Origin: Sphingomonadaceae bacterium
GTDB taxonomy: Bacteria > Pseudomonadota > Alphaproteobacteria > Sphingomonadales > Sphingomonadaceae
Assembly (NCBI GenBank): GCA_021741065.1
Contig: JAIOYN010000008.1
Span: forward strand, 1-38,918
Length of the DNA: 38,918 nt
Direction: 5' to 3'
Positions 23,588-32,291 of the stretch are shown piece by piece. Under the pieces are notes generated by a model. That model saw nothing but the letters and a program-made list of their open reading frames with translations. It was not told the origin of the DNA and searched no databases. Each line of letters starts with the position of its first letter. Within the stretch, counting starts at the first letter, position 1. The position numbers and the translations under genes were made by a program.

Positions 23588-23683
23588 ATGCTGTTGGTCG
23601 GAGGAATGGCATCCATTCAATCGGCGTTCAGCTTTACCGGGTCAAAGATGAACAGAATTTCTGGGCGTTGCCCAATTGAATAA
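23588..23683 (+). CDS. Possible 31-residue upstream peptide before htrA
   Basis: A short frame from ATG 23588 to a TAA at 23681-23683 has GAAGGA a few bases upstream. The peptide (MLLVGGMASIQSAFSFTGSK, then 11 more residues) has no recognised family. It fills most of the hflC-htrA gap. It may be a leader or a chance frame. Confidence 0.2.
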   Translation: MLLVGGMASIQSAFSFTGSKMNRISGRCPIE

Positions 23684-23692
23684 ACGAGAGGA

Positions 23693-25189
23693 ATGATATC
23701 CGTGCATTACGCTTATGCAGTTACCACCGCGCTTTTGATGGCTGGCGGAACAGTTGCTTTAGTCAACGGCAACCCTGTCACCGCGCAAACCGGACTATCG
23801 GTTTCGGAACAGGTTAACCTCGCCCCCGGCGGTGCGCCCTCCAGCTTTGCGGATCTTGCCGCACAATTGCAGCCAGCGGTGGTCAATATCGCCACACGGC
23901 AAAAGGTGCAGGTAGCCACCAGCCTGAACCCGATGACGGGCGAACGCCGCCCTGTGACTCAGGAACAAGCCAGTGGCGGCTCAGGCTTTCTGATCTCTGC
24001 CGACGGCTACATCGTCACGAATAATCATGTGGTGGCCGGTGGCCCGGCTGGCGACGCAGTGGACCGGGTGACCGTCACCCTTTTTGATGGTAAGGAATAT
24101 GAGGCCGAAATCATTGGCCGCGACCCATCATCGGATATTGCTTTGCTCAAGATCCGCGCTTCAGGCCTCCCTTTTGTGAAAATGGTAGAGGCGCAGAAAA
24201 GCCGTGTGGGTGATTGGGTTATCGCAATTGGCAACCCCCTGGGGCTCGGCAATACAGTGACCGCAGGTATCATCTCGGCACTTCAACGTAACATCGGCGC
24301 TGGTGGCGCTTATGACCGCTTCATTCAAACCGACACCGCAATTAACCCGGGTAATTCGGGTGGACCATTGTTCAACATGAAGGGTGAAGTCGTCGGCATC
24401 AACAACCGCCTAATTTCACCAGTCGGCGCGAATATTGGTGTTGGTTTTGCCATTCCGGCCGAAGAGGCCATTCCAGTTATTGAGTCCCTGAAAAAGGGTG
24501 TTCGGCCGGAACGTGGTTATCTTGGCATCAGCATTACGCCTGTGAGCGAAGATCTTGCCGACGCACTTGGTCTTGAAAAGAACCGTGGTGAATTTGTCGC
24601 GCGTGTCGTCGCCGGTGAGGCAGCAGACAAAGCTGGCCTGAAAGAAGGCGATATCGTTCTGCGCGTCAATAACCGCGAGGTCACGCCTGAAGTAACCTTG
24701 TCCTATATTGTCGCGAACATCAAACCTGGAACACGCATTCCTCTCGACATTTTGCGCGAAGGTAAGCCCATGACGCTGACAGCAACGGTTGGCGCGCGTC
24801 CACCGGAAGAGAAGTTGGCCCAACGCAATTTCAATCCAGAAGAAAATAAGGACTTCGACAAGCAAACCGATACACCGGATTCTAAGGTCATTCGCGACTC
24901 GATTGGCCTCAGCGTCATTCCGTTGGATGCGGAAATAGCCAGAGCGCTTGGTATGACCACAGACGTTAAAGGCGTGGTCATCGACGTTCCAGGTGCTGGC
25001 ACAGCTGCGCAGGTCGGTTTGCGGCGCGGTGATGTAATCGTGTCAGCCAATTACCGGAATCTGAGCACAGCTGCCGCACTCGCAGCTGCCATTAAAGACG
25101 CTCAGGCCGCAGGGCGCGGCGCCATCCTGCTTGGCGTAAAACGTCGCGGTGCGGCGACGCAATATGTGACCGTGCGTCTGGAGAAGTAA
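23693..25189 (+). CDS. Periplasmic serine endoprotease, DegP/HtrA family
   Basis: The 498-residue protein has an N-terminal export signal (YAYAVTTALLMAGGTVALV), a trypsin-like domain with His112 (VTNNHVV), Asp148 (SSDIALLK) and Ser222 (NPGNSGGPLF), and two PDZ domains (from about 275, GYLGISITPVSEDLADALG, and about 400-498, IGLSVIPLDAEIARALG). It degrades misfolded envelope proteins. The start may be the ATG at 23693 or a GTG at 23702 that is better spaced from AGAGG. hflK-hflC-htrA together form an envelope quality-control unit. Confidence 0.95.
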   Translation: MISVHYAYAVTTALLMAGGTVALVNGNPVTAQTGLSVSEQVNLAPGGAPSSFADLAAQLQPAVVNIATRQKVQVATSLNPMTGERRPVTQEQASGGSGFLISADGYIVTNNHVVAGGPAGDAVDRVTVTLFDGKEYEAEIIGRDPSSDIALLKIRASGLPFVKMVEAQKSRVGDWVIAIGNPLGLGNTVTAGIISALQRNIGAGGAYDRFIQTDTAINPGNSGGPLFNMKGEVVGINNRLISPVGANIGVGFAIPAEEAIPVIESLKKGVRPERGYLGISITPVSEDLADALGLEKNRGEFVARVVAGEAADKAGLKEGDIVLRVNNREVTPEVTLSYIVANIKPGTRIPLDILREGKPMTLTATVGARPPEEKLAQRNFNPEENKDFDKQTDTPDSKVIRDSIGLSVIPLDAEIARALGMTTDVKGVVIDVPGAGTAAQVGLRRGDVIVSANYRNLSTAAALAAAIKDAQAAGRGAILLGVKRRGAATQYVTVRLEK

Positions 25190-25229
25190 AGACGGTTGTC
25201 GGCAGCATCAGGCTAGTGCTAGTTAAGCT

Positions 25230-26435
25230 ATGGACTTAATCAGCACTGACTGGCGCGCCGACGCCGAACATATCCTTCCCGACCTTATTGACCTACGCCG
25301 GGCTATTCATGCCGAGCCGGAGCTGGGCCTGCAAAATCCCAAGACACTGGCAAAGATAAAGGCAGCGCTTGCTGGCCTTCCGCTTGAGTTTCGTGAGGGG
25401 CCATCAACGACGGGCCTTATTGCTACTCTTAAAGGCCCCGCCAATGGGCGTACGGTGCTTCTGCGTGGCGATATGGACGCCTTGCCACTGCATGAAGATA
25501 CGGGACTTGAATATAGCTCGCTGACTGAAGGCGCGATGCATGCCTGCGGCCATGATACCCATGTCGCGATGCTCGTTGGCGCGGCAAAGATGCTATGCGC
25601 CAAGCGCGACCAATTGCCGGGTACGGTGCAGTTCATGTTTCAACCAGGCGAGGAGGGCCATCATGGGGCGCGCTTCATGCTCGACGACGGTTTGATTGAC
25701 CCCCTACCCGATGCCGCCTTTGCCTTGCACATCATGCCCAACGCCCCGCGCGGGGTGTTTAGTGGGCGCAGTGGTCCATTATTGGCATCGTCCGATGTCC
25801 TGACGATCACCGTCAAGGGCGCTGGCGGCCACGCCTCGATGCCGCATGATGCGATTGACCCCATCCCTGTCGCTTGCGAAATTGTGTCGGCCATCCAAAC
25901 GATGGTGACGCGCAAGATTTCAGTGTTCAATCCGGCGGTCATCACCATCGCCAAAATATCGGCAGGCACCACCAACAATATCATTCCCGAAACAGCGCAT
26001 TTACTTGGCACAATCCGCACGCTTTCACCGCAGCAGCGGGCGCGGGTAGCCGAGGAATTGCACCGCCTCGCCCCTGGTATTGCCGCCGCCCATGGTTGCA
26101 GCGCGGATGTTCATATTGAACAAGGCTTTCCGGTAACCGTCTGCGATGACCGAGCTGTCCAATTCGGACAATCAGTGGTCGAGGACATGTTCGGCCCCGA
26201 AAGCTGGATCACGCTCGACACGCCTATTATGGGTGCAGAGGATTTTGCCTATGTCCTTGAAAAAGTTCCCGGCGCGATGTTCTTCCTTGGCGCATCGCAT
26301 GAAGGCGATGACTGGCGTACATGCTGTGGCTTGCACTCCAACCGCATGGTCCTCGACGACAGCGTCAGGGCGCGAGGCGCCGCCCTTCATGCCGCTATCG
26401 CCGAACGACATCTAGCCGACGGGTTTGCCGCCTAA
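25230..26435 (+). CDS. M20-family metallo-amidohydrolase (HipO/ILR1 type)
   Basis: The 401-residue protein has the M20D pattern: LRRAIHAEPELGLQNPKT, LLRGDMDALPLHEDTGLEYSS, AMHACGHDTHVAMLVGAAKML with metal and catalytic residues, and FQPGEEGHHGARFMLDDG. GAGGHASMPHDAIDP marks the lid domain, and PIMGAEDFAYVLEKVPG the C-terminal metal Glu. It should hydrolyse N-acyl amino acids such as hippurate or related amides. It has no export signal. Its stop is one base from the convergent dipeptidase stop, with no terminator visible. Confidence 0.9.
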   Translation: MDLISTDWRADAEHILPDLIDLRRAIHAEPELGLQNPKTLAKIKAALAGLPLEFREGPSTTGLIATLKGPANGRTVLLRGDMDALPLHEDTGLEYSSLTEGAMHACGHDTHVAMLVGAAKMLCAKRDQLPGTVQFMFQPGEEGHHGARFMLDDGLIDPLPDAAFALHIMPNAPRGVFSGRSGPLLASSDVLTITVKGAGGHASMPHDAIDPIPVACEIVSAIQTMVTRKISVFNPAVITIAKISAGTTNNIIPETAHLLGTIRTLSPQQRARVAEELHRLAPGIAAAHGCSADVHIEQGFPVTVCDDRAVQFGQSVVEDMFGPESWITLDTPIMGAEDFAYVLEKVPGAMFFLGASHEGDDWRTCCGLHSNRMVLDDSVRARGAALHAAIAERHLADGFAA

Positions 26436-26436
26436 A

Positions 26437-27678
26437 TTACTTACCCGCGGCCTTCTCCACTCCGCGCATCACGCGCAGGACATTGCCTTGAGCAATTTTG
26501 GCGAGGTCCGCCTTCGAATAACCGCGGCGGACGAGTTCGGCGAATAAGGCGGGATAGGTTGAAACATTTTCCAGGCCAACTGGCAGTTCGTCCACGCCAC
26601 CAAAGTCACCGCCAATACCGATATGGTCAACCCCTGCAACTTTGCGGATATGGTCGATATGATCGGCGACTTGCGCCAGCGTTGCCTTTGGTTGCGGGTT
26701 GGCAGCAATCCATGCGTCGACAGCGGCCTTTTCGCCAACTGGGTTTCCCGAAAATTCAGTCTTAGCGCGCCCTGCGACGGCCGAACGCTCAAATTCCCAC
26801 TGACGCCGCTCGGCCGAAGTAAATCCAGGTACGAACGTCACCATAACGACGCCGCCATTTTGCGGCAGGCGTTTCAAGACCGAATCGGGCACGTTGCGTG
26901 GGTGCGGCGTTACCGCCCGGGCGTTGCTGTGCGTGAACAAAACCGGCGCAGTGCTCTTATCCAGCACGTCATGCATGGTTGCCTCTGACACATGGCTGAT
27001 GTCGGCAATCATGCCCAATTTGTTCATTTCGGCGAGCACTTCAAAACCAAAGGACGACAATCCGTCATGCCTTGGCACGTCGGTTGCGCTGTCCGCCCAA
27101 TCGGTAGTCCGGCTGTGCGTGAGGGTCATGTAACGCGCGCCAAGGGCATAAGTCTGCCGCAGGATTTCGAGCGAACTGCCAATGGAATGGCCGCCTTCCA
27201 TGCCAATAAGCGAGGCGATTTTGCCCTTTTTCATCGCCGCCTCAACCTCTGCGGCCGTTCCAGCATAACTGAATGTTTCGGGGTATCGGGCCATCATCTG
27301 CCGCACGACGTCGATTTGCTGAATATTGCGGGTCACGGCCTCATGCTTGGCCAAAGCGGCATCGACGTAGACCGACCAATATTGTCCCCCCAGATATCCG
27401 GCGCGCGCGGTTTTTATGTCAGTGTGCGTTTTAGCAAGCACGTCCGCGGGTAACGCAGACAGATCGAACTTTGAAAAATCACGGTCGAACAACTCGGCAA
27501 TTTGGTGCGGTGTGTCATTATGGCCATCAACGATAGGCGATTTGGCCAGCACTTCGCGTGCGATTTCCTCGGGCGTCGCGGCGACCGCAGGCATCGCTAT
27601 GGCCCCCAGCAGCGCGAGGACAGACACATGCACGAATTTACGCAACTGAACAGCTGTGACTTGACATCGAACGTCCAT
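26437..27678 (-). CDS. Exported M19-family (renal-type) dipeptidase
   Basis: The 413-residue protein has a signal peptide (LRKFVHVSVLALLGAIAMPAVAA) and the M19 fold. The first zinc ligands are in IVDGHNDTPHQIAELF, then GMEGGHSIGSSLEILRQTYALGARYMTLTH, DISHVSEATMHDVL, FTHSNARAVTPHPRNVPD and IGGDFGGVDELPVGLE. It cleaves dipeptides, probably in the periplasm. The ATG at 27678 is preceded by GGAGAG; upstream in-frame codons extend the frame to 27723 but precede the natural signal peptide. It is the last gene after nadB. Confidence 0.9.
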   Translation of the reverse strand: MDVRCQVTAVQLRKFVHVSVLALLGAIAMPAVAATPEEIAREVLAKSPIVDGHNDTPHQIAELFDRDFSKFDLSALPADVLAKTHTDIKTARAGYLGGQYWSVYVDAALAKHEAVTRNIQQIDVVRQMMARYPETFSYAGTAAEVEAAMKKGKIASLIGMEGGHSIGSSLEILRQTYALGARYMTLTHSRTTDWADSATDVPRHDGLSSFGFEVLAEMNKLGMIADISHVSEATMHDVLDKSTAPVLFTHSNARAVTPHPRNVPDSVLKRLPQNGGVVMVTFVPGFTSAERRQWEFERSAVAGRAKTEFSGNPVGEKAAVDAWIAANPQPKATLAQVADHIDHIRKVAGVDHIGIGGDFGGVDELPVGLENVSTYPALFAELVRRGYSKADLAKIAQGNVLRVMRGVEKAAGK

Positions 27679-27744
27679 AATACTCTCCAAGTTACCAAAT
27701 GCGGTTCTGCCTGAAGTTACCATCGGCAGGAAAGCGTTTTGTGG

Positions 27745-29319
27745 CTATGGCATCAAAATCGTGTCGCGCGCTTCATCTGCCATTTCGGGATAATCGAGCG
27801 TATAGTGCAGCCCCCGGCTTTCATGCCGCGCCAGCGCAGACCGGATAATCAAGGCGGCAACCTCGACTAAGTTGCGTAGTTCGATTAGATCAGGGGTGAC
27901 TCGGAAATGGCTGTAATAATCCTCAACCTCGCTACGCAATAAATCAATCCGGTGCTGCGCCCGCTCCAACCGTTTGGTCGTGCGCACGATACCCACGAAA
28001 TTCCACATAAACTGCCGTATTTCGCGCCAGCATTGCGCGATAACTACCTCTTCATCGCTGTCGGTCACGCGGCTTTCATCCCATGACCGGATTGGTGGCG
28101 GAGGCGGCAGGCGGTCCCAATTGGCCTCAATATGCCGCGCACAGGCATCGCCAAAGACAAAGCACTCCAGCAAGGAATTCGACGCCAGACGGTTCGCGCC
28201 ATGCAGGCCACTTTGCGTCACCTCGCCAGCGGCATACAGGCCGGGCGCGTCGGTTCGGCCGTCCATATCCACAATCACACCGCCGCAGGTATAATGCTGC
28301 GCTGGCACCACCGGGATAGGCTCGCGCGTGATGTCGATGCCAAGGCCAAGCAACTTTTCATAAATGTTCGGGAAATGCGCTTTGACAAATTCTGGCGGCT
28401 TGTGGCTGATATCGAGGTGGACATAATCCAGACCATCGCGCTTGATTTCGGCGTCATTGGCTCGGGCGACAATATCACGCGGCGCAAGCTCTGCGCGATC
28501 GTCATAATCGGGCATATAACGATGCCCGGTTTTCGGATTTTTAAGGATCCCGCCCTCTCCGCGCACAGCTTCGGTTATCAGGAAATTTTTGACCTCAAGA
28601 TTGTAGAGGCAAGTCGGGTGGAATTGCATGAATTCCATATTCGACACGCGGCACCCCGCGCGCCACGCCATGGCAATGCCGTCACCCGTCGCACCGCGCG
28701 GCGCTGTGGAATATAGATAGGTCCGGCCAGCGCCGCCGCTCGCGAGAATGGTCGCACGCGCAGTGAAGGTCTCCACTTGGCCCGTTTTGCGGTTGAGTGC
28801 GTATACGCCGTGAATGCGGCCTGAGGTCGAAAAGCGTTCCTGATGCCGCCCCAGAATTAGGTCGACGGCGACCATATCCGGAACCAAACTGATATTCGGA
28901 TGCGCTCGGGCCGCGGCCTCTAGCGCTTGCTGCACAGCCCAGCCCGTGGCGTCGTCAACATGGACGATGCGCCGGTGGCTATGCCCGCCTTCGCGGGTCA
29001 GATGCCAGTCATTTCCTTCTAGATTGAACGGCACGCCAAGCTTTGCCAGCCGTTCAATCGCGAGCGGCGCATTCTCCACGACAAATTCAACCGTGGCGCG
29101 GTTATTCAGCCCTGCGCCGGCGACCATCGTATCTTCTATATGGTTCGCAAAATTGTCGCCAGGTTCAAGCACCGCAGCAATCCCGCCCTGCGCCCATGCC
29201 GTTGCGCCGTCGGAAATGGACCCCTTGGCCAGCACCACAACCTTGCGCGTCGCCGCCAATTGCAACGCCGCCGTCAACCCCGCAGCGCCCGACCCAATGA
29301 TCAGAACATCCGCTTCCAT
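27745..29319 (-). CDS. nadB: L-aspartate oxidase
   Basis: NadB oxidises L-aspartate to iminoaspartate, the first step of de novo NAD synthesis. The 524-residue flavoprotein has the FAD loop VLIIGSGAAGLTAALQLA, AWAQGGIAAVLEPGDN, EGGHSHRRIVHVDDATGW, and GLHGANRLASNSLLECFVFG. A succinate-dehydrogenase-like helical C-terminus follows (ESRGLHYTLDYPE). The ATG at 29319 shares one base with the ABC gene stop (TGATG). nadA and nadC are not in the window. Confidence 0.95.
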   Translation of the reverse strand: MEADVLIIGSGAAGLTAALQLAATRKVVVLAKGSISDGATAWAQGGIAAVLEPGDNFANHIEDTMVAGAGLNNRATVEFVVENAPLAIERLAKLGVPFNLEGNDWHLTREGGHSHRRIVHVDDATGWAVQQALEAAARAHPNISLVPDMVAVDLILGRHQERFSTSGRIHGVYALNRKTGQVETFTARATILASGGAGRTYLYSTAPRGATGDGIAMAWRAGCRVSNMEFMQFHPTCLYNLEVKNFLITEAVRGEGGILKNPKTGHRYMPDYDDRAELAPRDIVARANDAEIKRDGLDYVHLDISHKPPEFVKAHFPNIYEKLLGLGIDITREPIPVVPAQHYTCGGVIVDMDGRTDAPGLYAAGEVTQSGLHGANRLASNSLLECFVFGDACARHIEANWDRLPPPPPIRSWDESRVTDSDEEVVIAQCWREIRQFMWNFVGIVRTTKRLERAQHRIDLLRSEVEDYYSHFRVTPDLIELRNLVEVAALIIRSALARHESRGLHYTLDYPEMADEARDTILMP

Positions 29320-30236
29320 CAAGCAGCGCTTGTTAGGCGAAGGAATACGTCTTCGAGGTCCGCCTCCTTGGTGGTTACGTCGATGATGCCCAAGCCAAGG
29401 CCTTGAATGACGGAGAGCACTTCGCCTGCGTTCATGCGGTCTTTGTTGTAGGTAATCTCAACCGTGCGCTCGCCCACGAGCTCGGCCTTTTCAAAGGCTT
29501 CATGTGTAGGCGCAGCGGCTACATCGCGGTCCAGCGTTAATACTACTGCCTTTTCGCGCGCCATGCCGACCAGTTCGCGCGTCGGCTTGTTGGCAATCAA
29601 CTGCCCATGGTTGATGATCGCGATCCGGTCGCACAATTGCTCTGCTTCTTCGAGATAATGGGTGGTGAGCACGACCGTGACGCCTTGGCGGTTCAGTTCC
29701 TGCACATAATCCCATAGTTGCTGACGCAGTTCGATATCGACACCAGCCGTCGGTTCATCGAGCACGATGACGGGCGGTGCGTGGACCATTGCCTTGGCCA
29801 CCAGCAAACGGCGCTTCATCCCACCCGACAGGGTTCGCGCATAGGCATCAGCCTTGTCTTCAAGCCGCACAGCTTTCAACAATTCCATCGTCCGCCGTTT
29901 CGACTTGGGCACGCCATACAGACCCGCTTGCAACTCAAGCGCTTCTTTCGGTGTAAAGAACGGGTCGAACATAATTTCCTGCGGTACAATGCCAATGGAC
30001 GCCTTGGCGTTGCGCGGATGGGCGTCAATGTCGAACCCCCATATGGACGCGCTGCCCGATGTCTTCATCACCAGGCCCGCCAGGATGTTAATCAATGTGG
30101 ATTTGCCGGCGCCATTGGGCCCAAGAAGACCGAAAATCGAGCCTTGCGCAACGTCAAAGCTGACATCGTTTAGCGCTTGTTTTCCCCCTGCATATTTTTT
30201 GGACAGGTTATGGATCGAGATAGCTTGTTCGGACAT
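29319..30236 (-). CDS. ABC transporter ATP-binding protein (ABC-2 export type)
   Basis: The 305-residue protein has Walker A GLLGPNGAGKST (about 37-48), signature LSGGMKRRLLVAKAM, Walker B VIVLDEPTAGVD and the H-loop TTHYLEEAEQLCDR. A C-terminal tail (VEITYNKDR to EADLEDVFLRLTSA) is typical of ATPases paired with ABC-2 permeases. The start at 30236 is where similarity begins; an open frame runs upstream to 30332 without support. No permease gene is next to it, so the partner must be elsewhere. It is coupled to nadB. Substrate unknown. Confidence 0.87.
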   Translation of the reverse strand: MSEQAISIHNLSKKYAGGKQALNDVSFDVAQGSIFGLLGPNGAGKSTLINILAGLVMKTSGSASIWGFDIDAHPRNAKASIGIVPQEIMFDPFFTPKEALELQAGLYGVPKSKRRTMELLKAVRLEDKADAYARTLSGGMKRRLLVAKAMVHAPPVIVLDEPTAGVDIELRQQLWDYVQELNRQGVTVVLTTHYLEEAEQLCDRIAIINHGQLIANKPTRELVGMAREKAVVLTLDRDVAAAPTHEAFEKAELVGERTVEITYNKDRMNAGEVLSVIQGLGLGIIDVTTKEADLEDVFLRLTSAA

Positions 30237-30357
30237 GTTGTTGCGATAGCGAACGCATGATGTCAGCGCAATGATATGGAGGCTGCGGGCCCAATTATCG
30301 TCACCACATCGTGTCTCACCCGTTGCAGCCACGTTGCGGCTTTGCTAAGCGGCGCAC

Positions 30358-30552
30358 ATGAACAACAACGCCCCCGAAACAATCCGAGTCCGCGAACCGC
30401 GTGTTGCTTGCGACGGCAGTGGAGATATTCCCGCCGCATTGGGCCATCCCCGCGTCTGGCTTCAAATTGATGAAAAAGGCTATGTCGATTGCGGCTATTG
30501 CGACCGGCATTTTGTGCTCATTGGTGGCCCGGCGGATAACATTCCAGGCTAA
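30358..30552 (+). CDS. Zinc-finger domain protein (zf-CHCC type)
   Basis: The 64-residue protein has CDGSGDIPAALGHPRVWLQI, then a CGYCDRHFVL end, giving a Cys-X8-His-X15 or so-Cys-X2-Cys pattern of the zf-CHCC family. The family includes the NDUFS6-like subunit of complex I. In alphaproteobacteria it is usually a free-standing small protein. Function is not established here. It is divergent from the ABC gene and converges with the FNR-type gene. Confidence 0.8.
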   Translation: MNNNAPETIRVREPRVACDGSGDIPAALGHPRVWLQIDEKGYVDCGYCDRHFVLIGGPADNIPG

Positions 30553-30581
30553 GCTAAGCCCAAGCTTTGCTAAACCGCCCT

Positions 30582-31283
30582 TCAGGCAGCAGCCGAAAGA
30601 TCCTGAAGCCGCGCACGGTCGCGTATGGAAACAGTCCGACGATCCGGCAAATGGATAACGCCATCGGCCTTTAACTTAGAAAACTGACGGCTTACGGTTT
30701 CAATCGTTAGTCCCAGAACATCGCCAATTTGTCGGCGATCAAGCGGCAATTCAAATGTGTCCAATGCACCGTTATCAACCGTGCAGCCCGTTTCGCCGAG
30801 ACGAACAGACATTTCGAGTAACAAAGTCGCGATCCGTTCGGTCGCGGTTTTCTTTCCGAGCAGCAGCATCCATTCATGCGCACGATCCAGTTCATTCAAC
30901 GTCCGGCGCAACAACTTATGTTCTAGCTCAGGATGTTGGCGCGCGAAGCTGTCAAAGGTGGATCGCGGAAAAACACACAGTTCCGCATCGGTGAGCGCAG
31001 TGACGCTATAAGGGCTTTGCTGGCCAAAGGGCCGGCCAATAAAATCCGATGAAAAAACAATCCCGACAATCTGCTCGCGGCCATCGGACATACTCATCGA
31101 AACCTTCAGCACGCCCTCGATGACATTGGCGACAACGACGGCGTCATCACCCTCCCAAAACATAGTTTGCCCCTTAGAAACTTTGTGTTTTCGGCCCAGC
31201 CGTCCCAGTAGCTCAAGCTCGGCTGTTTCGAGCCCGGCGCAAATTGCACGGTTCCTTACAATGCATTGAGAGCAGTCTTTCAT
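30582..31283 (-). CDS. FNR/FixK-type oxygen-sensing transcription regulator
   Basis: The 233-residue protein has the cluster-ligand pattern CSQCIVRNRAIC (Cys4, Cys7, Cys15) and a fourth Cys in AELCVFPRS (Cys103), as in alphaproteobacterial FnrL. These would bind a [4Fe-4S] cluster that oxygen destroys. A cyclic-nucleotide-like domain and an FNR HTH follow (LPLDRRQIGDVLGLTIETVSRQFSKLK), with the Glu and Ser-Arg that read TTGAT-N4-ATCAA. I begin at the ATG at 31283; the frame is open up to 31412 but those residues do not fit the family. It likely controls microaerobic genes. I did not find a confident FNR box by eye in the window. Confidence 0.9.
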   Translation of the reverse strand: MKDCSQCIVRNRAICAGLETAELELLGRLGRKHKVSKGQTMFWEGDDAVVVANVIEGVLKVSMSMSDGREQIVGIVFSSDFIGRPFGQQSPYSVTALTDAELCVFPRSTFDSFARQHPELEHKLLRRTLNELDRAHEWMLLLGKKTATERIATLLLEMSVRLGETGCTVDNGALDTFELPLDRRQIGDVLGLTIETVSRQFSKLKADGVIHLPDRRTVSIRDRARLQDLSAAA

Positions 31284-31418
31284 ATACTTAACGTAGCCGA
31301 CGCAGCAAAGCACGGCAACCGCACAAAGCGCGGCGACAATAGGTTGGCCTGTTGCTCTGATATGGAGCGGACGGATCGCGCTGCCGTCAAGGCGCGCCCG
31401 AATTGCACACACGAAGAA

Positions 31419-31495
31419 TGGTAGCGAAGGAGGGACTTGAACCCCCGACCTATGGATTATGATTCCACCGCTCTAACCAGCTGAGCTACTTCGCC
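31419..31495 (-). tRNA. tRNA-Met (CAT), elongator type
   Basis: The cloverleaf reads with acceptor GGCGAAG/CTTCGCT, D-arm GCTCAGCTGGTTAGAGC, anticodon stem GTGGA/TCCAT and loop ATCATAA with anticodon CAT, and T-arm GGGGG TTCAAGT CCCTC. CCA is encoded at 31421-31419. The first acceptor pair is G1-U72 rather than G-C. The D-arm and overall form match elongator Met, not initiator; tRNA-Ile2 (CAT) was considered and is less likely. Confidence 0.93.
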
Positions 31496-31536
31496 ATCCA
31501 AGCGTGAATCCCAGCATTTGCGGGGAAGCACGCGGC

Positions 31537-31565
31537 GCTATAAGCGCGGGGGTTATACGGGTCAA
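31537..31565 (-). promoter_or_regulatory. Promoter of tRNA-Met
   Basis: On the minus strand TTGACC (31565-31560) and TATAGC (31542-31537) are 17 bases apart. A GC-rich discriminator follows, typical of stringently controlled stable RNA promoters. It lies directly after the stop of the 2H phosphoesterase gene. Confidence 0.7.
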
Positions 31566-31571
31566 GCATTG

Positions 31572-32078
31572 TCAGCCGCGAAATGACCATCTTCCGATAT
31601 GCTCCCACGGCCCGCCGCGATAATAATGCGCGGATAGGCCCGAAATGGCGAGCGGACGCGGGCGGAAGCTGCCCAATAATTGCGCATGGAGCGCCTTGGC
31701 AACGGGTGGCTCGACCTTGTTCTGGACCGTGATGTGCAATTTGGGCCGAGCCTGGTCTTGCGGGATCAATAGCCCACGAAACGTGTCGGCCAGTTCCTCC
31801 CGCAGGCTGAGCAGCTCGGTGCTATCCACGCGGAACGCCACGGCTTTGCCGAGCAACATCACATCACTGAGATACGCGGCTGGCGCAGGATAGTCCTTCA
31901 CCAACGCCGCCAGCCGCGATTTTATCTCTGGCAAATGACTTGGCGGCAAATGATGGAACAACGTGATATGCGCATCAACAAAATTGCGTTCGGCCGGAAA
32001 ATGCGCGCGGCGCAGACCGTTGGCCCATGCTTGGTCGGTCTTGCCCATGTCGGCAGTGATGATGATCGGCGCGGTCAT
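31572..32078 (-). CDS. 2H phosphoesterase, LigT-like (2'-5' RNA ligase family)
   Basis: The 168-residue protein has the two HxT motifs of the 2H superfamily: HITLFHHLP near residue 38 and HITVQNKVEPP near residue 119. ITADMGKTDQAWANGLRRAHF leads in. The superfamily includes RNA 2',3'-cyclic phosphodiesterases; its true substrate is open. I chose the ATG at 32078. A TTG at 32108 is not supported. There is no clear ribosome site. Confidence 0.85.
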   Translation of the reverse strand: MTAPIIITADMGKTDQAWANGLRRAHFPAERNFVDAHITLFHHLPPSHLPEIKSRLAALVKDYPAPAAYLSDVMLLGKAVAFRVDSTELLSLREELADTFRGLLIPQDQARPKLHITVQNKVEPPVAKALHAQLLGSFRPRPLAISGLSAHYYRGGPWEHIGRWSFRG

Positions 32079-32131
32079 GGGAAGGATGGTAGCACCTGTT
32101 CCTAGCAATGAAACAACACATTACCATCAGA

Positions 32132-32220
32132 CGTCACTCTGAACTTGTTTCAGAGTCCATCATGCCCAGCAGGCCGTCGTTTGATGCACATGCAGAAAAC
32201 AAGAAACAAGATCAGGATGC
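32132..32220. repeat. Interspersed palindromic repeat, copy 2
   Basis: The hairpin ACTCTGAA (32136-32143), loop CTTGT, TTCAGAGT (32149-32156) is homologous to copy 1 at 10273-10293, with a paired C-to-T and G-to-A change that keeps the stem. A second, more degraded unit is at about 32202-32220 (GAAACAAGATCAGGATGC), inverted relative to the first. Confidence 0.75.
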
Positions 32221-32235
32221 CTTGCAGAGGACAAA

Positions 32236-32271
32236 AAAAAGCCGCCCTGTCTTGCAACAAGGCGGCTTTTT
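32236..32271. terminator. Bidirectional intrinsic terminator after rplI
   Basis: AAAAAGCCGCC (32236-32246) pairs with GGCGGCTTTTT (32261-32271) around a 14-base loop. Runs of A/T on both flanks allow termination in both directions. It serves the minus-strand rpsF-rpsR-rplI operon. Confidence 0.9.
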
Positions 32272-32291
32272 GTATGTAGCAGTCGAAAGCT

